From an uncultured Sphaerochaeta sp. (lineage in GTDB: Bacteria; Spirochaetota; Spirochaetia; Sphaerochaetales; Sphaerochaetaceae), in assembly GCF_963676285.1 (NCBI RefSeq), contig NZ_OY781063.1, positions 1,922,001 through 1,986,000 on the forward strand: 64,000 nt of DNA. Direction: 5' to 3'. The notes under the pieces were generated by a model that worked only from the letters and a program-made list of their open reading frames with translations, did not search any database and had not been told where the DNA came from. Each line of letters starts with the position of its first letter. Within the stretch, counting starts at the first letter, position 1. The position numbers and the translations under genes are program-made. Positions 1 to 9,990 of this stretch are shown piece by piece.

Positions 1-963
1 TACGCACACGTTGACTGCCCGGGACACGCTGACTACATCAAGAACATGATCACCGGTGCTGCACAGATGGACGGCGCCATCATCGTCGTTGCAGCAACTG
101 ACGGTGCTATGGCACAGACCAAAGAGCACATCCTGCTCGCACGCCAGGTTGGTGTACCTTGCTTGATCGTTTTCATCAACAAGACTGACCAGGTTGACGA
201 TCCTGAATTGATCGACCTCGTTGAAGAAGAAATGCGCGACCTGCTCAATGAGTATGGCTTCGACGGTGCTAATACTCCTGTCGTTCGCGGTTCTGCTTTC
301 AATGCAATGAGCAATCCTGATGATCCTGAACAGACCAAGTGCCTTGACGAGCTACTTGATGCAATGGATAACTTCATTCCGCTTCCGGAGCGTGCTGTTG
401 ACCAGCCCTTCTTGATGCCGATTGAGGATATCTTCTCCATCTCCGGCCGTGGTACTGTTGTTACCGGTCGTATCGAACGCGGTATCATCAAGGTCAACGA
501 ACCTGCTTCAATTGTTGGTATCCGTGAAACCCGTGACACTGTTGTTACTGGTGTTGAGATGTTCAACAAGTTGCTCGACGAAGGTCAGGCTGGTGATAAC
601 ATCGGCGCACTGCTTCGTGGTGTTGACAAGAAGGACGTTGTTCGCGGCCAGGTTTTGGCAAAGCCTAAGTCCATCAATCCCCACGCCAAGTTCTCCGGTA
701 CTGTATACGTACTGAGCAAGGACGAGGGTGGTCGTCACTCCCCATTCTTCAGCGGCTATCGCCCGCAGTTCTATTTCCGCACCACTGACATCACTGGTAC
801 GGTAAACCTGCCTGAAGACAAGCAGATGGTACTGCCTGGGGATCACACCGACATCAATGTCGAACTCATTCACCCTGTTGCCATGGACAAGGGACTCCGC
901 TTCGCTATCCGCGAAGGTGGTAGAACCGTTGCTTCCGGTCAGGTTACCGAGATCGTTGAATAA
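1..963 (+). CDS. tuf: Elongation factor Tu, 3' part (partial)
   Basis: GTPase that brings aminoacyl-tRNA to the ribosomal A site. The reading frame is open from base 1, so about 75 N-terminal residues (P-loop and switch I) lie outside the window and 320 residues are visible. The fragment shows the G3 motif DCPGH (fragment residues 5-9), the G4 motif NKTD (60-63), a G5-like GSAFNA stretch, and then complete beta-barrel domains 2 and 3 ending GQVTEIVE. The first ATG in this frame (46) is internal, not the start. It sits immediately upstream of rpsJ, an order known in other spirochaetes, and a hairpin separates the two genes. Identity is certain. Confidence 0.98.
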   Translation, partial: YAHVDCPGHADYIKNMITGAAQMDGAIIVVAATDGAMAQTKEHILLARQVGVPCLIVFINKTDQVDDPELIDLVEEEMRDLLNEYGFDGANTPVVRGSAFNAMSNPDDPEQTKCLDELLDAMDNFIPLPERAVDQPFLMPIEDIFSISGRGTVVTGRIERGIIKVNEPASIVGIRETRDTVVTGVEMFNKLLDEGQAGDNIGALLRGVDKKDVVRGQVLAKPKSINPHAKFSGTVYVLSKDEGGRHSPFFSGYRPQFYFRTTDITGTVNLPEDKQMVLPGDHTDINVELIHPVAMDKGLRFAIREGGRTVASGQVTEIVE

Positions 964-979
964 CGTTACCAACGAATGT

Positions 980-1018
980 CTTGCCATCATCAGATGATGG
1001 TGGCAAGGCCCGTTTTTT
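980..1018 (+). terminator. Hairpin with T-run between tuf and rpsJ
   Basis: An inverted repeat (980-1007) can form a stem of about 12 bp including one G-T pair, around an AGAT loop. A run of six T follows at 1013-1018, five bases after the stem. The T-run directly abuts the rpsJ Shine-Dalgarno (1019-1024). The gap between stem and T-run makes it a weak terminator, so partial attenuation or mRNA processing between tuf and the ribosomal operon is as likely as full termination. Confidence 0.5.
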
Positions 1019-1027
1019 GGAGGAATA

Positions 1028-1336
1028 ATGGCTAAAGAGAGAATTCGAGTTAGGCTGAGAGGTTTTGATATTGAGCTGGTTGAACAGAGCTCAAAAGCTA
1101 TCGTAGATACCGTTGTCAGGGCTGGTGCTACAGTGTCAGGTCCTGTACCTCTCCCAACCCGTATCAACAAGTACACTGTCCTGAGATCGCCCTTTGTCAA
1201 CAAAAAGTCTCGTGAACAATTTGAGATGAGAACCCACAAAAGGTTGATTGACATTTTGGATCCTACATCAAAAGTCATGGATGCCCTCATGAAGCTTGAG
1301 CTCCCTGCCGGTGTGGATGTAGAGATTAAACAGTAA
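1028..1336 (+). CDS. rpsJ: 30S ribosomal protein S10
   Basis: Small-subunit protein that also serves as the NusE transcription factor, pairing with NusB in antitermination. It is 102 residues, the usual length, and starts [15 protein letters not shown], typical of the family. The ATG is preceded by GGAGGA at 1019-1024. It is the first gene of the ribosomal superoperon after tuf, with rplC starting 17 bp downstream. Confidence 0.98.
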   Translation: MAKERIRVRLRGFDIELVEQSSKAIVDTVVRAGATVSGPVPLPTRINKYTVLRSPFVNKKSREQFEMRTHKRLIDILDPTSKVMDALMKLELPAGVDVEIKQ

Positions 1337-1353
1337 GAGAGTTGAGGTAAGAG

Positions 1354-1974
1354 ATGTTAGGGCTTATCGGCAAAAAAGTTGGAATGACACAGGTGTTTGA
1401 TGCGCAAGGCAGGCTCACACCCGTGACTGTAATAAAAATAGAGGGCAACGTTGTTGTCTCGGACCGCAATGAGGAGAAGAATGGATATTCTGCTGCTGTA
1501 TTGGGTTCGATTGACAAGAAGAAAAGCACTATCACCAAACCATATGCTGGACAGTTCAAGGAAGTATGTGAACCAAAGCAGCATGTAATGGAATTCCGTG
1601 ACTATGACCGTGAGGTCGCAGTCGGCGAGGTGTTGGGCGTGGATATATTTAAGGACATCTCCTTTGTGGATGTCACCGGGACTTCTAAAGGTAAGGGTTT
1701 TGCCGGCGGTATGAAACGACATGGCTTTAAGGGCGGTCGTGCTACCCACGGTTCCAAATTCCATCGCGACATCGGCGGTACGTCAATGTCTTCCACCCCT
1801 TCCCGCACATTCAAAGGTACTCGGATGGCTGGCCACATGGGTAATGAGAGGACGACGGTCCAGAACCTGAAGGTAGTCCGTGTCGATGAAGAGATGCAGG
1901 TCCTTATGGTTAAGGGTGCTATCCCTGGCCCCGCCCAGAGTGTCGTCATCGTCAAGAAAGCGATCAAGAAGTAG
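1354..1974 (+). CDS. rplC: 50S ribosomal protein L3
   Basis: Early-assembling 23S rRNA-binding protein whose loop reaches the peptidyl transferase centre. It is 206 residues, beginning [16 protein letters not shown], with the family block [14 protein letters not shown] in the second half. A GAGG element at 1343-1346 precedes the ATG. rplD starts 11 bp downstream in the same operon. Confidence 0.98.
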   Translation: MLGLIGKKVGMTQVFDAQGRLTPVTVIKIEGNVVVSDRNEEKNGYSAAVLGSIDKKKSTITKPYAGQFKEVCEPKQHVMEFRDYDREVAVGEVLGVDIFKDISFVDVTGTSKGKGFAGGMKRHGFKGGRATHGSKFHRDIGGTSMSSTPSRTFKGTRMAGHMGNERTTVQNLKVVRVDEEMQVLMVKGAIPGPAQSVVIVKKAIKK

Positions 1975-1985
1975 GGGCGAGATAT

Positions 1986-2615
1986 ATGGAAACGAAAGTC
2001 TTTTCAATCGACGGCAAAGAGGTCCGAACCCTCGTGTTGAATGATGAAGTATTCAACAGAGAGGTGAGTGATGGTACCATTTATTATGCCGTAAACAGCG
2101 AGCTTGCAAACCACCGTGTTGGTACTGCAAGTACTAAGACCCGCGCAGAGGTCAGATACAGCAATAATAAGCCATACAAACAGAAGGGTACTGGTAACGC
2201 ACGTGCCGGTGACAAGAAAAGCCCTGTCAGAGTTGGTGGTGGAACGATTTTTGGACCCAAGCCGCGCGATTATAGTATTACCCTCCCCAAGAAGATGAAG
2301 AGGCTTGCAATGAAGAGCCTGTTGTCTATGGGAGTCAAGGAGGATCGTCTCGTTGTTGTAGAGGATTTCTCCATCGAAAGTGGCAAAACCAGGGATCTGG
2401 ATAAGATTCTTAAGAACTTCGTCGAGGATGAGAGCAGAACCATTCTGATCCTGAAAGATGACGATGCGATGGTGCGCCGTGCTGCAAGGAACATTCCGTA
2501 CCTGCGTGTTCTTTCTTACAACAGACTTTCTGCTAAGGAGTTGTTGTACGGGAGAAAGCTCCTGGTTCTGGAAGGGGCTGCTAAGAATTTGAATGAATTC
2601 TACGGCGACAAATAA
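1986..2615 (+). CDS. rplD: 50S ribosomal protein L4
   Basis: L4 lines the peptide exit tunnel and in some bacteria represses its own operon. It is 209 residues. The extended-loop region with [16 protein letters not shown] (about residues 58-73) is well conserved. It lies between rplC and rplW with short spacers, as expected for the S10 operon. No leader for L4 autoregulation was recognised upstream of rpsJ. Confidence 0.97.
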   Translation: METKVFSIDGKEVRTLVLNDEVFNREVSDGTIYYAVNSELANHRVGTASTKTRAEVRYSNNKPYKQKGTGNARAGDKKSPVRVGGGTIFGPKPRDYSITLPKKMKRLAMKSLLSMGVKEDRLVVVEDFSIESGKTRDLDKILKNFVEDESRTILILKDDDAMVRRAARNIPYLRVLSYNRLSAKELLYGRKLLVLEGAAKNLNEFYGDK

Positions 2616-2626
2616 GGGGACCGGAA

Positions 2627-2929
2627 ATGAGAGCAGACCAAGTTATTATTGAACCCGTCCTGAGTGAGAAGACCAATCTTGCTCGCGAGGGCGAAACAAA
2701 GAAGTATTCGTTCAAGGTCCGTATGGACAGCAACAAGTATCAGATCATGGCAGCTGTTAAAGAGCTCTTTGGTGTTGAGGTTGCAGCTTGTAACGTGATG
2801 ATTGTGAAGGGCAAGCCAAAGTATTCCCGCGGTAAGGGTGGTTCCATCCTTGGTAACACCGGTAACTGGAAGAAGGCTGTCGTAACCCTGGCCAAGGGTG
2901 ATACCATCCAGGCCATCGAAGGCGTATAA
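2627..2929 (+). CDS. rplW: 50S ribosomal protein L23
   Basis: L23 sits at the tunnel exit and docks trigger factor and SRP. It is 100 residues, with the typical opening [11 protein letters not shown] and the hairpin segment [10 protein letters not shown]. The ATG is preceded by a GGGGA/GGAA purine stretch just after the rplD stop. Length and operon position match the family. Confidence 0.97.
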   Translation: MRADQVIIEPVLSEKTNLAREGETKKYSFKVRMDSNKYQIMAAVKELFGVEVAACNVMIVKGKPKYSRGKGGSILGNTGNWKKAVVTLAKGDTIQAIEGV

Positions 2930-2943
2930 GGAGAAGTTGGATT

Positions 2944-3768
2944 ATGGCACTTAAATCATACAAGCCCAATACTCCCGGCCTTCGCCAGAAGACCACTTTG
3001 GTCTTCAGCGAGCTGACTGCCAGCAAGCCTGAGAAGTCGTTGACCAGTGGTCTTAACAAAAAGGCAGGTCGGGATACCTTCGGGCGCATCAGTGTTCGCC
3101 GTAGAGGCGGTGGCCATAAGCGTGCATATCGTACTATCGATTTCAAACGCGACAAATACGGGATTCCCGGTGTTGTGAAGACAATCGAATACGATCCGAA
3201 CCGCAGTGCAAACATTGCATTGGTATTTTATGCCGATGGTGAGAAGCGCTACATGATTGCTCCAAGGGGTATCAAGGTTGGAACCACTGTTATCAGTGGA
3301 CCAGAAGCCCCAATTCAGGTAGGAAATGCTCTTCCTTTGAAGAAAGTTCCTCTTGGCCTTGTGGTACATAATGTAGAGTTGACCCTCGGTCGTGGTGGAC
3401 AGCTTGTCCGCAGCGCTGGTTTGGGAGCTACCCTGGTTGCTAAGGAAGGAGACTATGTCACCCTCCGCTTGCCTTCAGGCGAAATGCGCATGGTGTTTGG
3501 TGAGTGCTATGCTACCCTCGGGCAGCTTGGCAACGAAGATCATATGAACGTCACGCTCGGAAAGGCTGGTGCAAGTCGCCACCTTGGAAGACGGCCGAAG
3601 GTACGTGGTGTAGCAATGAACCCGATCGATCACCCACATGGTGGTGGTGAAGGTAAGACTGCTGCAGGACGTAACCCTGTGTCCCCATGGGGTAAGCCGG
3701 CAAAGGGTGGAAAGACCCGTTCCAAGAAGAAACCTTCCGGTGCATTCATCGTTAAGAAGCGGAAGTAG
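2944..3768 (+). CDS. rplB: 50S ribosomal protein L2
   Basis: L2 is needed for subunit joining and peptidyl transferase activity. It is 274 residues, with [15 protein letters not shown] at the N-terminus and the highly conserved [16 protein letters not shown] block near residue 220 that contains the functionally important histidine. The C-terminus is strongly basic. rpsS follows after 9 bp. Confidence 0.98.
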   Translation: MALKSYKPNTPGLRQKTTLVFSELTASKPEKSLTSGLNKKAGRDTFGRISVRRRGGGHKRAYRTIDFKRDKYGIPGVVKTIEYDPNRSANIALVFYADGEKRYMIAPRGIKVGTTVISGPEAPIQVGNALPLKKVPLGLVVHNVELTLGRGGQLVRSAGLGATLVAKEGDYVTLRLPSGEMRMVFGECYATLGQLGNEDHMNVTLGKAGASRHLGRRPKVRGVAMNPIDHPHGGGEGKTAAGRNPVSPWGKPAKGGKTRSKKKPSGAFIVKKRK

Positions 3769-3777
3769 GAGTAGAAA

Positions 3778-4050
3778 GTGGCTAGATCAATCAAAAAAGG
3801 TCCTTTTATTGAAAAGAAACTGTATAAGAGGATTCAGGAGTCTCTTAAGACTAATCAGAAGCAGATGATCAAGACTTATTCCCGCTGTTCTACGATCATC
3901 CCTGAAATGGTGGGATTCACGATTTCTGTGTATAACGGAAAAACCTGGATTCCAGTATATGTGACGGAGAACTTGGTTGGACATAAACTCGGTGAGTTTT
4001 CTCCCACCAGAATTTTCCGCGGTCATGCTTCCGACAAGAAGGTTGGGTAA
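3778..4050 (+). CDS. rpsS: 30S ribosomal protein S19 (GTG start)
   Basis: S19 contacts S13 in the subunit head and the intersubunit bridge. It is 90 residues, starting with GTG at 3778 ([14 protein letters not shown]), with a purine-rich AGGAGTAGAAA sequence just upstream. It contains the family block [14 protein letters not shown]. The short gap to rplV is normal for this operon. Confidence 0.97.
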   Translation: MARSIKKGPFIEKKLYKRIQESLKTNQKQMIKTYSRCSTIIPEMVGFTISVYNGKTWIPVYVTENLVGHKLGEFSPTRIFRGHASDKKVG

Positions 4051-4055
4051 GCGGT

Positions 4056-4430
4056 ATGGGTAGTAAGATGGAAGATAAACAAGGTTATTCAGCAACTGCC
4101 AAATTTCTGATGGTATCTCCTTCCAAGGTTCGCCCGGTCGCCAATCTTGTTCGGAATAAGTCGTATGTGGAAGCAGTAGCAATTCTTGAGGCTATGCCTC
4201 AGAAGGGATCAAATCTGATCCTGAAAGTTTTGCAATCCGCTTGTGCAAATGCGCTTGATCAGAACAAGAAGATCGACGAAGAGAATCTTGTGATCAAGGA
4301 GTTGCAGGTTAACGAGGGTCCAAGGCTCAAGAGAGTCTGGCCGAGATCCCATGGAAGACGGGATATTCTGCTTAAGAGGATGTCACACATTACCGTCGTC
4401 GTTGACGAAAAAGCAAGCGTGAGGAAGTAA
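4056..4430 (+). CDS. rplV: 50S ribosomal protein L22
   Basis: L22 spans the large subunit and lines the exit tunnel next to L4. It is 124 residues from the ATG at 4056; a second in-frame ATG at 4068 (MEDKQGYSATAK) is also possible and neither has a strong Shine-Dalgarno. The core GYSATAKFLMVSPSKVRPVANLVR and the C-terminal tunnel loop RVWPRSHGRRDILLKR fit the family. Its stop codon directly abuts the rpsC start, suggesting translational coupling. Confidence 0.96.
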   Translation: MGSKMEDKQGYSATAKFLMVSPSKVRPVANLVRNKSYVEAVAILEAMPQKGSNLILKVLQSACANALDQNKKIDEENLVIKELQVNEGPRLKRVWPRSHGRRDILLKRMSHITVVVDEKASVRK

Positions 4431-5138
4431 ATGGGCCAGAAAGTTAATCCTATTGGGCTCCGTCTTGGAGTCAACAAGACCTGGAAGTCCAAATGGTATG
4501 TGGACCCCAGGGAGTATGCGGACACTCTGCATGAAGATTTGAAGCTGAGAAAAGCTTTGGTTGAATGCCCTGAAGTCCAGGGCGCTGAGATTTCGGATGT
4601 TGAAATCATCCGTAAGCCCCAGCGCATTACGATTGTGATCACCACCAGCCGTCCTGGTATCATCATTGGTAGCAAGGGTGCAAATGTCGAGAAGCTTGGA
4701 GCACGTCTCCAGAAACTCTCTGACAAGAAGGTGCAGATCAAGATCAAGGAAATCAAGAAGCCAGAGGCTGATGCCCAGCTGATTGCCTTAAACGTTGCTA
4801 GACAGCTCGTGAGTCGTGGTTCATTCCGCCGCTCAATGAAGATGGCTGTTTCCAAAGCAATGCAGAATGGCGCTCAGGGTGTTAAGATCCGGCTCTCCGG
4901 TCGTATCGGTGGTGCAGAAATTGCACGCTCGGAGTGGATGAAGGAAGGAAGAATTCCCCTTCACACGCTGCGCAGTGACATCGACTATGGATTCACCACA
5001 GCTAATACCTCCTTTGGTGTCATTGGCGTCAAGGTGTGGGTGTACAACGGTGAGATCTACGATCGTGCAGTCAAGAACGACGCCGGTGGTTTGGTGAGAA
5101 AGCCGACCAAGAGCGAAGGTGCTGAGGCAAGGAGTTAG
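4431..5138 (+). CDS. rpsC: 30S ribosomal protein S3
   Basis: S3 forms part of the mRNA entry channel and helicase. It is 235 residues. The type II KH domain is visible as RPGIIIGSKGANVEKL (about residues 74-89), followed by the S3 C-terminal domain with GRIGGAEIARSE. The start ATG follows the rplV stop with no gap. Confidence 0.98.
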   Translation: MGQKVNPIGLRLGVNKTWKSKWYVDPREYADTLHEDLKLRKALVECPEVQGAEISDVEIIRKPQRITIVITTSRPGIIIGSKGANVEKLGARLQKLSDKKVQIKIKEIKKPEADAQLIALNVARQLVSRGSFRRSMKMAVSKAMQNGAQGVKIRLSGRIGGAEIARSEWMKEGRIPLHTLRSDIDYGFTTANTSFGVIGVKVWVYNGEIYDRAVKNDAGGLVRKPTKSEGAEARS

Positions 5139-5144
5139 TAGGCC

Positions 5145-5561
5145 ATGCTTAGTCCAAAGAGAATTAAACACAGAAAGAAACAGCGTGGCACCACTGATGG
5201 TGTTGCACATCGCGGGACTACCATTGCTTTCGGTGAATTCGGTTTGCTCGCACTTGAGCCGAAGTGGATCACCAATCGCCAGATTGAGGCAGCCCGTATC
5301 GCCATGACCCGTCACATTAAGCGTGGTGGTAAGGTATGGATCAGGATTTTCCCTGACATGCCCTATACCAAGAAGCCCGCTGAAACCAGACAGGGAAACG
5401 GTAAGGGTAACCCCGAAGGTTGGGTCGCTGTCGTGAAGACCGGCGCTGTGATGTTTGAAATGGGTGGCGTTCCTGAAGAGCTCGCTCGTGAGGCTTTGGA
5501 GCTTGCTGCTTCCAAGCTTCCGATCAAGACGAAGTTTGTCGCCAGAAGGGAAGTGGAGTAA
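5145..5561 (+). CDS. rplP: 50S ribosomal protein L16
   Basis: L16 contacts A- and P-site tRNA elbows. It is 138 residues, beginning [15 protein letters not shown], with the conserved [20 protein letters not shown] segment in the middle. It starts 6 bp after rpsC. Length and sequence are standard. Confidence 0.98.
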   Translation: MLSPKRIKHRKKQRGTTDGVAHRGTTIAFGEFGLLALEPKWITNRQIEAARIAMTRHIKRGGKVWIRIFPDMPYTKKPAETRQGNGKGNPEGWVAVVKTGAVMFEMGGVPEELAREALELAASKLPIKTKFVARREVE

Positions 5562-5565
5562 GAGT

Positions 5566-5772
5566 ATGAAGAATTCATATAAAGATTTGACCCTTGACGA
5601 GCTGGTAGCCAAGAAGGAGCAACTTCACAAGGAGTACTTTGACCTTCGTATGGGAAGAGTGCTCGGACATGTGGAGAATCCACTTGCTGTTCGTACCGTC
5701 AGGAGGAACATCGCTCGTGTGAATACCCGAATTCGTGAGTATGAACTTGGAATTCGGAACGTGGCAAAGTAA
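5566..5772 (+). CDS. rpmC: 50S ribosomal protein L29
   Basis: Small two-helix protein at the tunnel exit. The correct start is the ATG at 5566, four bases after the rplP stop with a GGAG at about 5554. The longer reading frame that begins upstream only overlaps rplP out of frame. The product is 68 residues ([13 protein letters not shown]...), the usual L29 size, with the [25 protein letters not shown] second helix. Confidence 0.96.
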   Translation: MKNSYKDLTLDELVAKKEQLHKEYFDLRMGRVLGHVENPLAVRTVRRNIARVNTRIREYELGIRNVAK

Positions 5773-5787
5773 GGGAGAGCGATTCAG

Positions 5788-6039
5788 ATGGAAGCTAATA
5801 AAAAAAGTTTTACCGGCCGGGTGGTCAGTGACAAGATGGATAAGACGATTGTCGTTGCTGTTTCCTCAAGAAGACTGCATCCCCTGTATAAAAAGTATGT
5901 GACTACCACCAAAAAGGTGAAGGCACATGATGAGAGGAACGAGGCAAATATCGGCGACACCGTACGTGTTTTGGAATGCCGCCACATCAGCAAGGATAAG
6001 TGCTGGCGTCTCGTGCAGATCGTCGAGCGCGCTCGCTAA
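5788..6039 (+). CDS. rpsQ: 30S ribosomal protein S17
   Basis: OB-fold protein binding 16S rRNA early in assembly. It is 83 residues, with [14 protein letters not shown] near the N-terminus and the [14 protein letters not shown] and [13 protein letters not shown] blocks typical of S17. It sits between rpmC and rplN as in most bacteria. Confidence 0.97.
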   Translation: MEANKKSFTGRVVSDKMDKTIVVAVSSRRLHPLYKKYVTTTKKVKAHDERNEANIGDTVRVLECRHISKDKCWRLVQIVERAR

Positions 6040-6054
6040 TAGGAGAGAGACGAT

Positions 6055-6420
6055 ATGGTACAGATGCAGACCTATTTGAATGTAGCGGATAACAGTGGTG
6101 CAAAGCGTGTGCAGTGCATCAAGGTTCTTGGCGGAAGCCATCGCTATGTTGCCGGTGTTGGTGACATTATTGTCGTGGCCGTAAAGACCGCATTGCCTAA
6201 CGGCGCCATCAAAAAAGGTGACGTCATGAAGGCAGTCATTGTCCGAACGAAGAAGGAATACCGCAGACCTGACGGTACCTATATCAGGTTCGATGACAAC
6301 GCATGCGTTATCATCGATGCCAACAATAACCCGCGCGGTAAGCGTATCTTCGGACCCGTAGCTAGAGAGCTGCGTGATGGGTACATGAAGATTGTTTCTC
6401 TCGCGCCGGAAGTGTTGTAG
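6055..6420 (+). CDS. rplN: 50S ribosomal protein L14
   Basis: Intersubunit-bridge protein and binding site of the silencing factor RsfS. It is 121 residues, starting [20 protein letters not shown], with [14 protein letters not shown] near the C-terminus. A GGAGAGA element precedes the ATG. It is the first gene of the classical spc segment and runs on without a gap larger than 15 bp. Confidence 0.98.
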   Translation: MVQMQTYLNVADNSGAKRVQCIKVLGGSHRYVAGVGDIIVVAVKTALPNGAIKKGDVMKAVIVRTKKEYRRPDGTYIRFDDNACVIIDANNNPRGKRIFGPVARELRDGYMKIVSLAPEVL

Positions 6421-6430
6421 GAGTATACAC

Positions 6431-6736
6431 ATGAAGCTTAAGAAGAACGACACCGTAATGATCATTGCTGGTAAGGACAAAGGAAAGTCAGGCAAGATTG
6501 TGAAGGTAGACCGTGAGAAAGAGAGAGTCGTTGTCCAGGGCGCTAACATGGTGAAAAAGTCCATGCGCAAGAAAAACCAACAGGACAAGGGCGGCATCGT
6601 GGAAATTGAGGCACCAATCCATGTTTCAAATGTAGCTTACGTCACCGGGAAAGGTGAAACTACAAGGATTGGGTACAAGTTTGATGAAAGCGGCAAGAAA
6701 GTCCGTTATGCCAAGAAAACCGGGGAAGTAATCTAA
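6431..6736 (+). CDS. rplX: 50S ribosomal protein L24
   Basis: KOW-domain protein initiating 50S assembly. The ATG at 6431 is chosen because AGGAG lies seven bases upstream (6419-6423) and the product then begins [19 protein letters not shown], the normal L24 start. The upstream in-frame extension overlaps rplN and is not expected to be translated. It is 101 residues, and its TAA stop overlaps the rplE ATG (TAATG), implying coupling. Confidence 0.96.
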   Translation: MKLKKNDTVMIIAGKDKGKSGKIVKVDREKERVVVQGANMVKKSMRKKNQQDKGGIVEIEAPIHVSNVAYVTGKGETTRIGYKFDESGKKVRYAKKTGEVI

Positions 6737-7287
6737 TGGAAAAGTTTATACCAAACCTTAAGAAAAAATACCTGGAAACAGTAGCTCCTGCTCTGTTTGA
6801 AGATTTTGGCTATAGCTCCAAAATGCAGATCCCCGCTCTCGAGAAGGTTGTTGTCAGTGTCGGTGTCGGCGAAGCCATTACCAATAAGAAGCTCCTCGAT
6901 GCTGCTGTCAAGGAGCTTGAGCAGATCACCGGTCAGCATGTATTGAAAACCAAGGCCAAAAAGTCCATCGCAAACTTCAAGGTTCGTGAAGGGTATGAAA
7001 TTGGTGCTATGGTGACTCTACGTGGTGAAAACATGTGGTTCTTCCTGGAGAGGCTGATCAGCATCGCTCTTCCCCGCGTTAAGGACTTTAGAGGTGTCAA
7101 GCCCAATGCTTTTGATGGGCATGGGAACTACTCACTCGGTATCACCGAGCAGATTATTTTCCCTGAGATTGACTTCGATAAGATCGAACGCGTCAGCGGT
7201 TTGAATGTCGCCATTGTAACGACCGCAAAGACCGATGAAGAAGGCTACGCCCTGCTCGCAAAGCTTGGCATGCCCTTCAGTAAATAA
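6736..7287 (+). CDS. rplE: 50S ribosomal protein L5
   Basis: L5 binds 5S rRNA and contacts S13 and P-site tRNA. It is 183 residues, with the block [15 protein letters not shown] and the C-terminal GMPFSK ending. Its ATG shares one base with the rplX stop codon. Sequence and length are typical. Confidence 0.98.
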   Translation: MEKFIPNLKKKYLETVAPALFEDFGYSSKMQIPALEKVVVSVGVGEAITNKKLLDAAVKELEQITGQHVLKTKAKKSIANFKVREGYEIGAMVTLRGENMWFFLERLISIALPRVKDFRGVKPNAFDGHGNYSLGITEQIIFPEIDFDKIERVSGLNVAIVTTAKTDEEGYALLAKLGMPFSK

Positions 7288-7301
7288 GGGGTAAGAGACA
7301 T

Positions 7302-7487
7302 ATGGCAAAGAAATCAATGATCGTAAAGGCCAAGAGAGAGCCTAAGTTCAGCACCAGACACGTCAATCGCTGCAGAATTTGCGGCAGACCCCGTGGCTAT
7401 ATGCGCCAATTCGACATGTGCAGGATCTGTTTCCGTAAATTGGCTAGTGAAGGCCAGATTCCTGGTGTTACCAAATCCAGTTGGTAG
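7302..7487 (+). CDS. rpsN: 30S ribosomal protein S14, zinc-binding type Z
   Basis: Short form of S14 (61 residues) carrying two CxxC pairs: CRIC and CRIC around the segment [12 protein letters not shown]. This is the zinc-binding C+ type, as opposed to the longer C- type of about 100 residues. It lies between rplE and rpsH in the spc order. L36, S4 and L31 in this window are C+ forms as well. Confidence 0.98.
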   Translation: MAKKSMIVKAKREPKFSTRHVNRCRICGRPRGYMRQFDMCRICFRKLASEGQIPGVTKSSW

Positions 7488-7496
7488 GAGAGAAAA

Positions 7497-7895
7497 ATGG
7501 CTGTAAGTGATCCAGTAGCTGATATGCTGACTAAGGTTAGAAATGCTAACATGGCCAAGCATGAGAAAGTAGATGTTTCTACTTCCAAGATGAAGCTTCA
7601 GATAGTGAAGATTCTAAAGAATGAAGGATATATCAAGAACTTCAAGAAGGTGACCAAGGATGGGATTTCCTATATCCGAGTTTTCCTGAAGTATGATGAT
7701 AATCAGAGTCCAGTACTCCATGGGATTCAACGCATCAGCACCCCTGGCCGTCGTGTTTACACCGGCTATCGTGAGATGCCCCGTGTGTACAACGGACATG
7801 GCGTCGTTGTAGTATCTACTTCTTCGGGTGTCATCACCGGGAAGAAGGCTACAGAGAACAAGGTCGGTGGCGAGCTGATCTGCTCTATTTGGTAA
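7497..7895 (+). CDS. rpsH: 30S ribosomal protein S8
   Basis: Primary 16S rRNA-binding protein and, in enterics, the translational repressor of the spc operon. It is 132 residues, beginning [20 protein letters not shown], with the C-terminal block [24 protein letters not shown] element is seen upstream. Spacing to rplF is 12 bp. Confidence 0.98.
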   Translation: MAVSDPVADMLTKVRNANMAKHEKVDVSTSKMKLQIVKILKNEGYIKNFKKVTKDGISYIRVFLKYDDNQSPVLHGIQRISTPGRRVYTGYREMPRVYNGHGVVVVSTSSGVITGKKATENKVGGELICSIW

Positions 7896-7907
7896 GGTGG
7901 TAAAGAA

Positions 7908-8453
7908 ATGTCCAGAGTTGGAAAATTGCCAATCACAGTACCGCAAGGGGTCAAAGTTGCCATCAACGGTGGTTTGATTAATGTCGAAGGTCCGAAAGGA
8001 AAGCTCAGCTGCCCAACCCGTCCTGAGGTTGTAATCAACATAAAGGAATCCGAGATAAACGTGGTTCCCAAGGATGAGTCCAAGGAAAGCAATAGCTTCC
8101 AGGGCCTCTACCGCCAGTTGGTTAACAATATGGTTATTGGAGTGTCCAAGGGATTCTCCAAGACCCTCATGATCAACGGTGTCGGTTTTCGTGCTGACCT
8201 AAAGGCCAACATCCTGACCCTCAACCTCGGGTACTCCGAATTGATTGAAGTTGTACTTCCCCAGGGAATCACTGCTACCGTGGAAAACCCCAACAAGGTT
8301 ACCATCAGCGGTATCGACAAGCAGCTCGTCGGGCAGACTTGTGCAGAGATCCGTTCCCTCCGAGAACCTGAACCATATAAGGGTAAGGGAATTCGGTATG
8401 AGGACGAGGTAATCAGGCGCAAGGCTGGTAAGACAGCTTCTGCTAAGAAATAG
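7908..8453 (+). CDS. rplF: 50S ribosomal protein L6
   Basis: Two-domain protein near the GTPase-associated centre. It is 181 residues, starting MSRVGKLPITVPQGVKV, with the conserved C-terminal EPYKGKGIRYEDEVIRRKAGK segment. It is in the spc segment between rpsH and rplR. No unusual features. Confidence 0.98.
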   Translation: MSRVGKLPITVPQGVKVAINGGLINVEGPKGKLSCPTRPEVVINIKESEINVVPKDESKESNSFQGLYRQLVNNMVIGVSKGFSKTLMINGVGFRADLKANILTLNLGYSELIEVVLPQGITATVENPNKVTISGIDKQLVGQTCAEIRSLREPEPYKGKGIRYEDEVIRRKAGKTASAKK

Positions 8454-8469
8454 TGGGTAGGTAGATAAG

Positions 8470-8829
8470 ATGAATAGAGTTATCGATAAAAGAAGGAAAC
8501 TTGCTCGTCGTAAGTATCATATTCGAAAGCACATTTCCGGTACTGCAAGTAGGCCGAGAATGAGCGTGTTTCACAGCAATTCCCACATGTATGTACAGGT
8601 CATCGACGATGTAGCTGGTAACACCCTCGTTGCTGCTAGCACCATGGAGAAAGAGCTCAAGGGCTTGAAGAACACGGTAGAAGATGCAGCAAAACTCGGG
8701 GAAACCATTGGTAAGAGAATGCTCGAGAAGCAGATCGACACCTGTGTGTTTGATCGAAATGGCTATCTGTTCCACGGAGTTGTCAAGAGCATCGCAGATG
8801 GCGCACGCAAAGTTGGCGTAAAGTTCTAG
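8470..8829 (+). CDS. rplR: 50S ribosomal protein L18
   Basis: 5S rRNA-binding protein of the central protuberance. It is 119 residues with a basic N-terminus ([15 protein letters not shown]), the block [20 protein letters not shown] and the ending [16 protein letters not shown]. The length matches the family. Confidence 0.97.
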   Translation: MNRVIDKRRKLARRKYHIRKHISGTASRPRMSVFHSNSHMYVQVIDDVAGNTLVAASTMEKELKGLKNTVEDAAKLGETIGKRMLEKQIDTCVFDRNGYLFHGVVKSIADGARKVGVKF

Positions 8830-8838
8830 GGGGATACT

Positions 8839-9351
8839 GTGGATAGATCGAGAGATAGAGATAGAGATAAGAACGACGGGTTTGTCGAGAAGCTGATCAA
8901 GCTGAACCGTGTTGCCAAGGTTGTCAAGGGTGGTAGAAGGTTCTCCTTCTCCGCACTGGTAGTCGTAGGCGACCAGAATGGTAAGGTTGGATATGGTTTC
9001 GGTAAGGCCAATGACGTCACTGAGGCGATCAGAAAGGCTGTCGATCGTGCTAAGTCAAGCATGATTGTTGTACCGATGAAGAAGACAACTATTCCTCACG
9101 AGATCTTGGGAAACTACAAGAGTGCAAGCGTACTCTTGAAGCCTGCAAGACCTGGTACGGGTGTTATTGCCGGTGGTGCAGTCCGCGCTATTTGTGACGT
9201 CTGTGGTATCTCTGATATCCAGGGCAAGTCACTTGGCTCCAAGAATGCAATCAATACGGTTAAAGCTGCCTTTGATGGTTTCGAGAATCTTTTCGATGCC
9301 AAAGTGGTTGCAAAGAATCGGGGCAAGTCCCTGAATGAGATGTGGGGGTAA
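8839..9351 (+). CDS. rpsE: 30S ribosomal protein S5 (GTG start, RD-repeat N-terminus)
   Basis: S5 is part of the mRNA entry helicase and affects decoding accuracy. It is 170 residues starting with GTG at 8839, preceded by AGGGGGA. The extreme N-terminus is an RDRDRDRD tract encoded by a short AGAGAT hexanucleotide repeat. The double-stranded RNA-binding domain ([21 protein letters not shown]) and the C-terminal fold are normal. Confidence 0.97.
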   Translation: MDRSRDRDRDKNDGFVEKLIKLNRVAKVVKGGRRFSFSALVVVGDQNGKVGYGFGKANDVTEAIRKAVDRAKSSMIVVPMKKTTIPHEILGNYKSASVLLKPARPGTGVIAGGAVRAICDVCGISDIQGKSLGSKNAINTVKAAFDGFENLFDAKVVAKNRGKSLNEMWG

Positions 9352-9354
9352 GAG

Positions 9355-9543
9355 ATGGCTGAAGCAAAGAAAATCAAGGTTACCCTTGTCAGAGGACTTT
9401 CCGGTTCACTGCCTAAGCAGCGCAGAACGGTGAAGGCTCTCGGACTTGGCAAGATTTCCAGCTCGGTTGTACACGATGCTACTCCCGCTACGCTTGGGAT
9501 GGTCCGTGTAGTAGCACACCTTGTGAAAGTCGAGGAGATGTAA
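9355..9543 (+). CDS. rpmD: 50S ribosomal protein L30
   Basis: Small protein of the large subunit, 62 residues. It has the L30 ferredoxin-like fold signature KVTLVRGLSGSLPKQRRTVKALGL and the ending LVKVEEM. The start lies 3 bp after the rpsE stop, and rplO starts 1 bp after its own stop. Confidence 0.96.
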   Translation: MAEAKKIKVTLVRGLSGSLPKQRRTVKALGLGKISSSVVHDATPATLGMVRVVAHLVKVEEM

Positions 9544-9544
9544 G

Positions 9545-9976
9545 ATGGGACAGATTCATGCACCGAAAGGTGCCAATAAGAAAAAGACAATCGTTGGGCG
9601 TGGCGCGTCCTCGAAGGGTCGCTCCTGCGGTAGGGGTCATGACGGACAGAATTCTCGCTCCGGCGGTGGTGTTCGTCTCGGCTTTGAAGGCGGACAGATG
9701 CCTTTGTATCGCCGTGTTGCCCGTAGAGGTTTTTCCAACAGTGTATTTAAGAAAGAGTATGCCGTTGTCTCCCTTGATGTGATTTCTGCTAACTTCGAAG
9801 ATGGAGATGTAGTTACCCTCGACGCACTGAAGGACGTTGGGTTGGTCAAGGGGCACAATACACAGGCGAAAGTTCTGTGTAATGGAGAACTTACCAAGAA
9901 GGTAGTTATTGACGGTTTGAAGGTTTCCGCTACTGCAATCGAGAAGATTACAGCTGCGGGTGGCGAGATTAAATAA
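9545..9976 (+). CDS. rplO: 50S ribosomal protein L15
   Basis: Assembly protein of the large subunit, 143 residues. The glycine- and arginine-rich N-terminal extension (about residues 15-45, with GRGASSKGRSCGRGHDGQ) is typical. It lies directly before secY, as in most spc operons. Confidence 0.97.
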   Translation: MGQIHAPKGANKKKTIVGRGASSKGRSCGRGHDGQNSRSGGGVRLGFEGGQMPLYRRVARRGFSNSVFKKEYAVVSLDVISANFEDGDVVTLDALKDVGLVKGHNTQAKVLCNGELTKKVVIDGLKVSATAIEKITAAGGEIK

Positions 9977-9990
9977 CAAAGAAGGGCTTT

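Noticed and set aside
508..1290. Minus-strand frame across the tuf-rpsJ region
   Set aside because: It is a shadow of two certain genes on the opposite strand and has no family resemblance.
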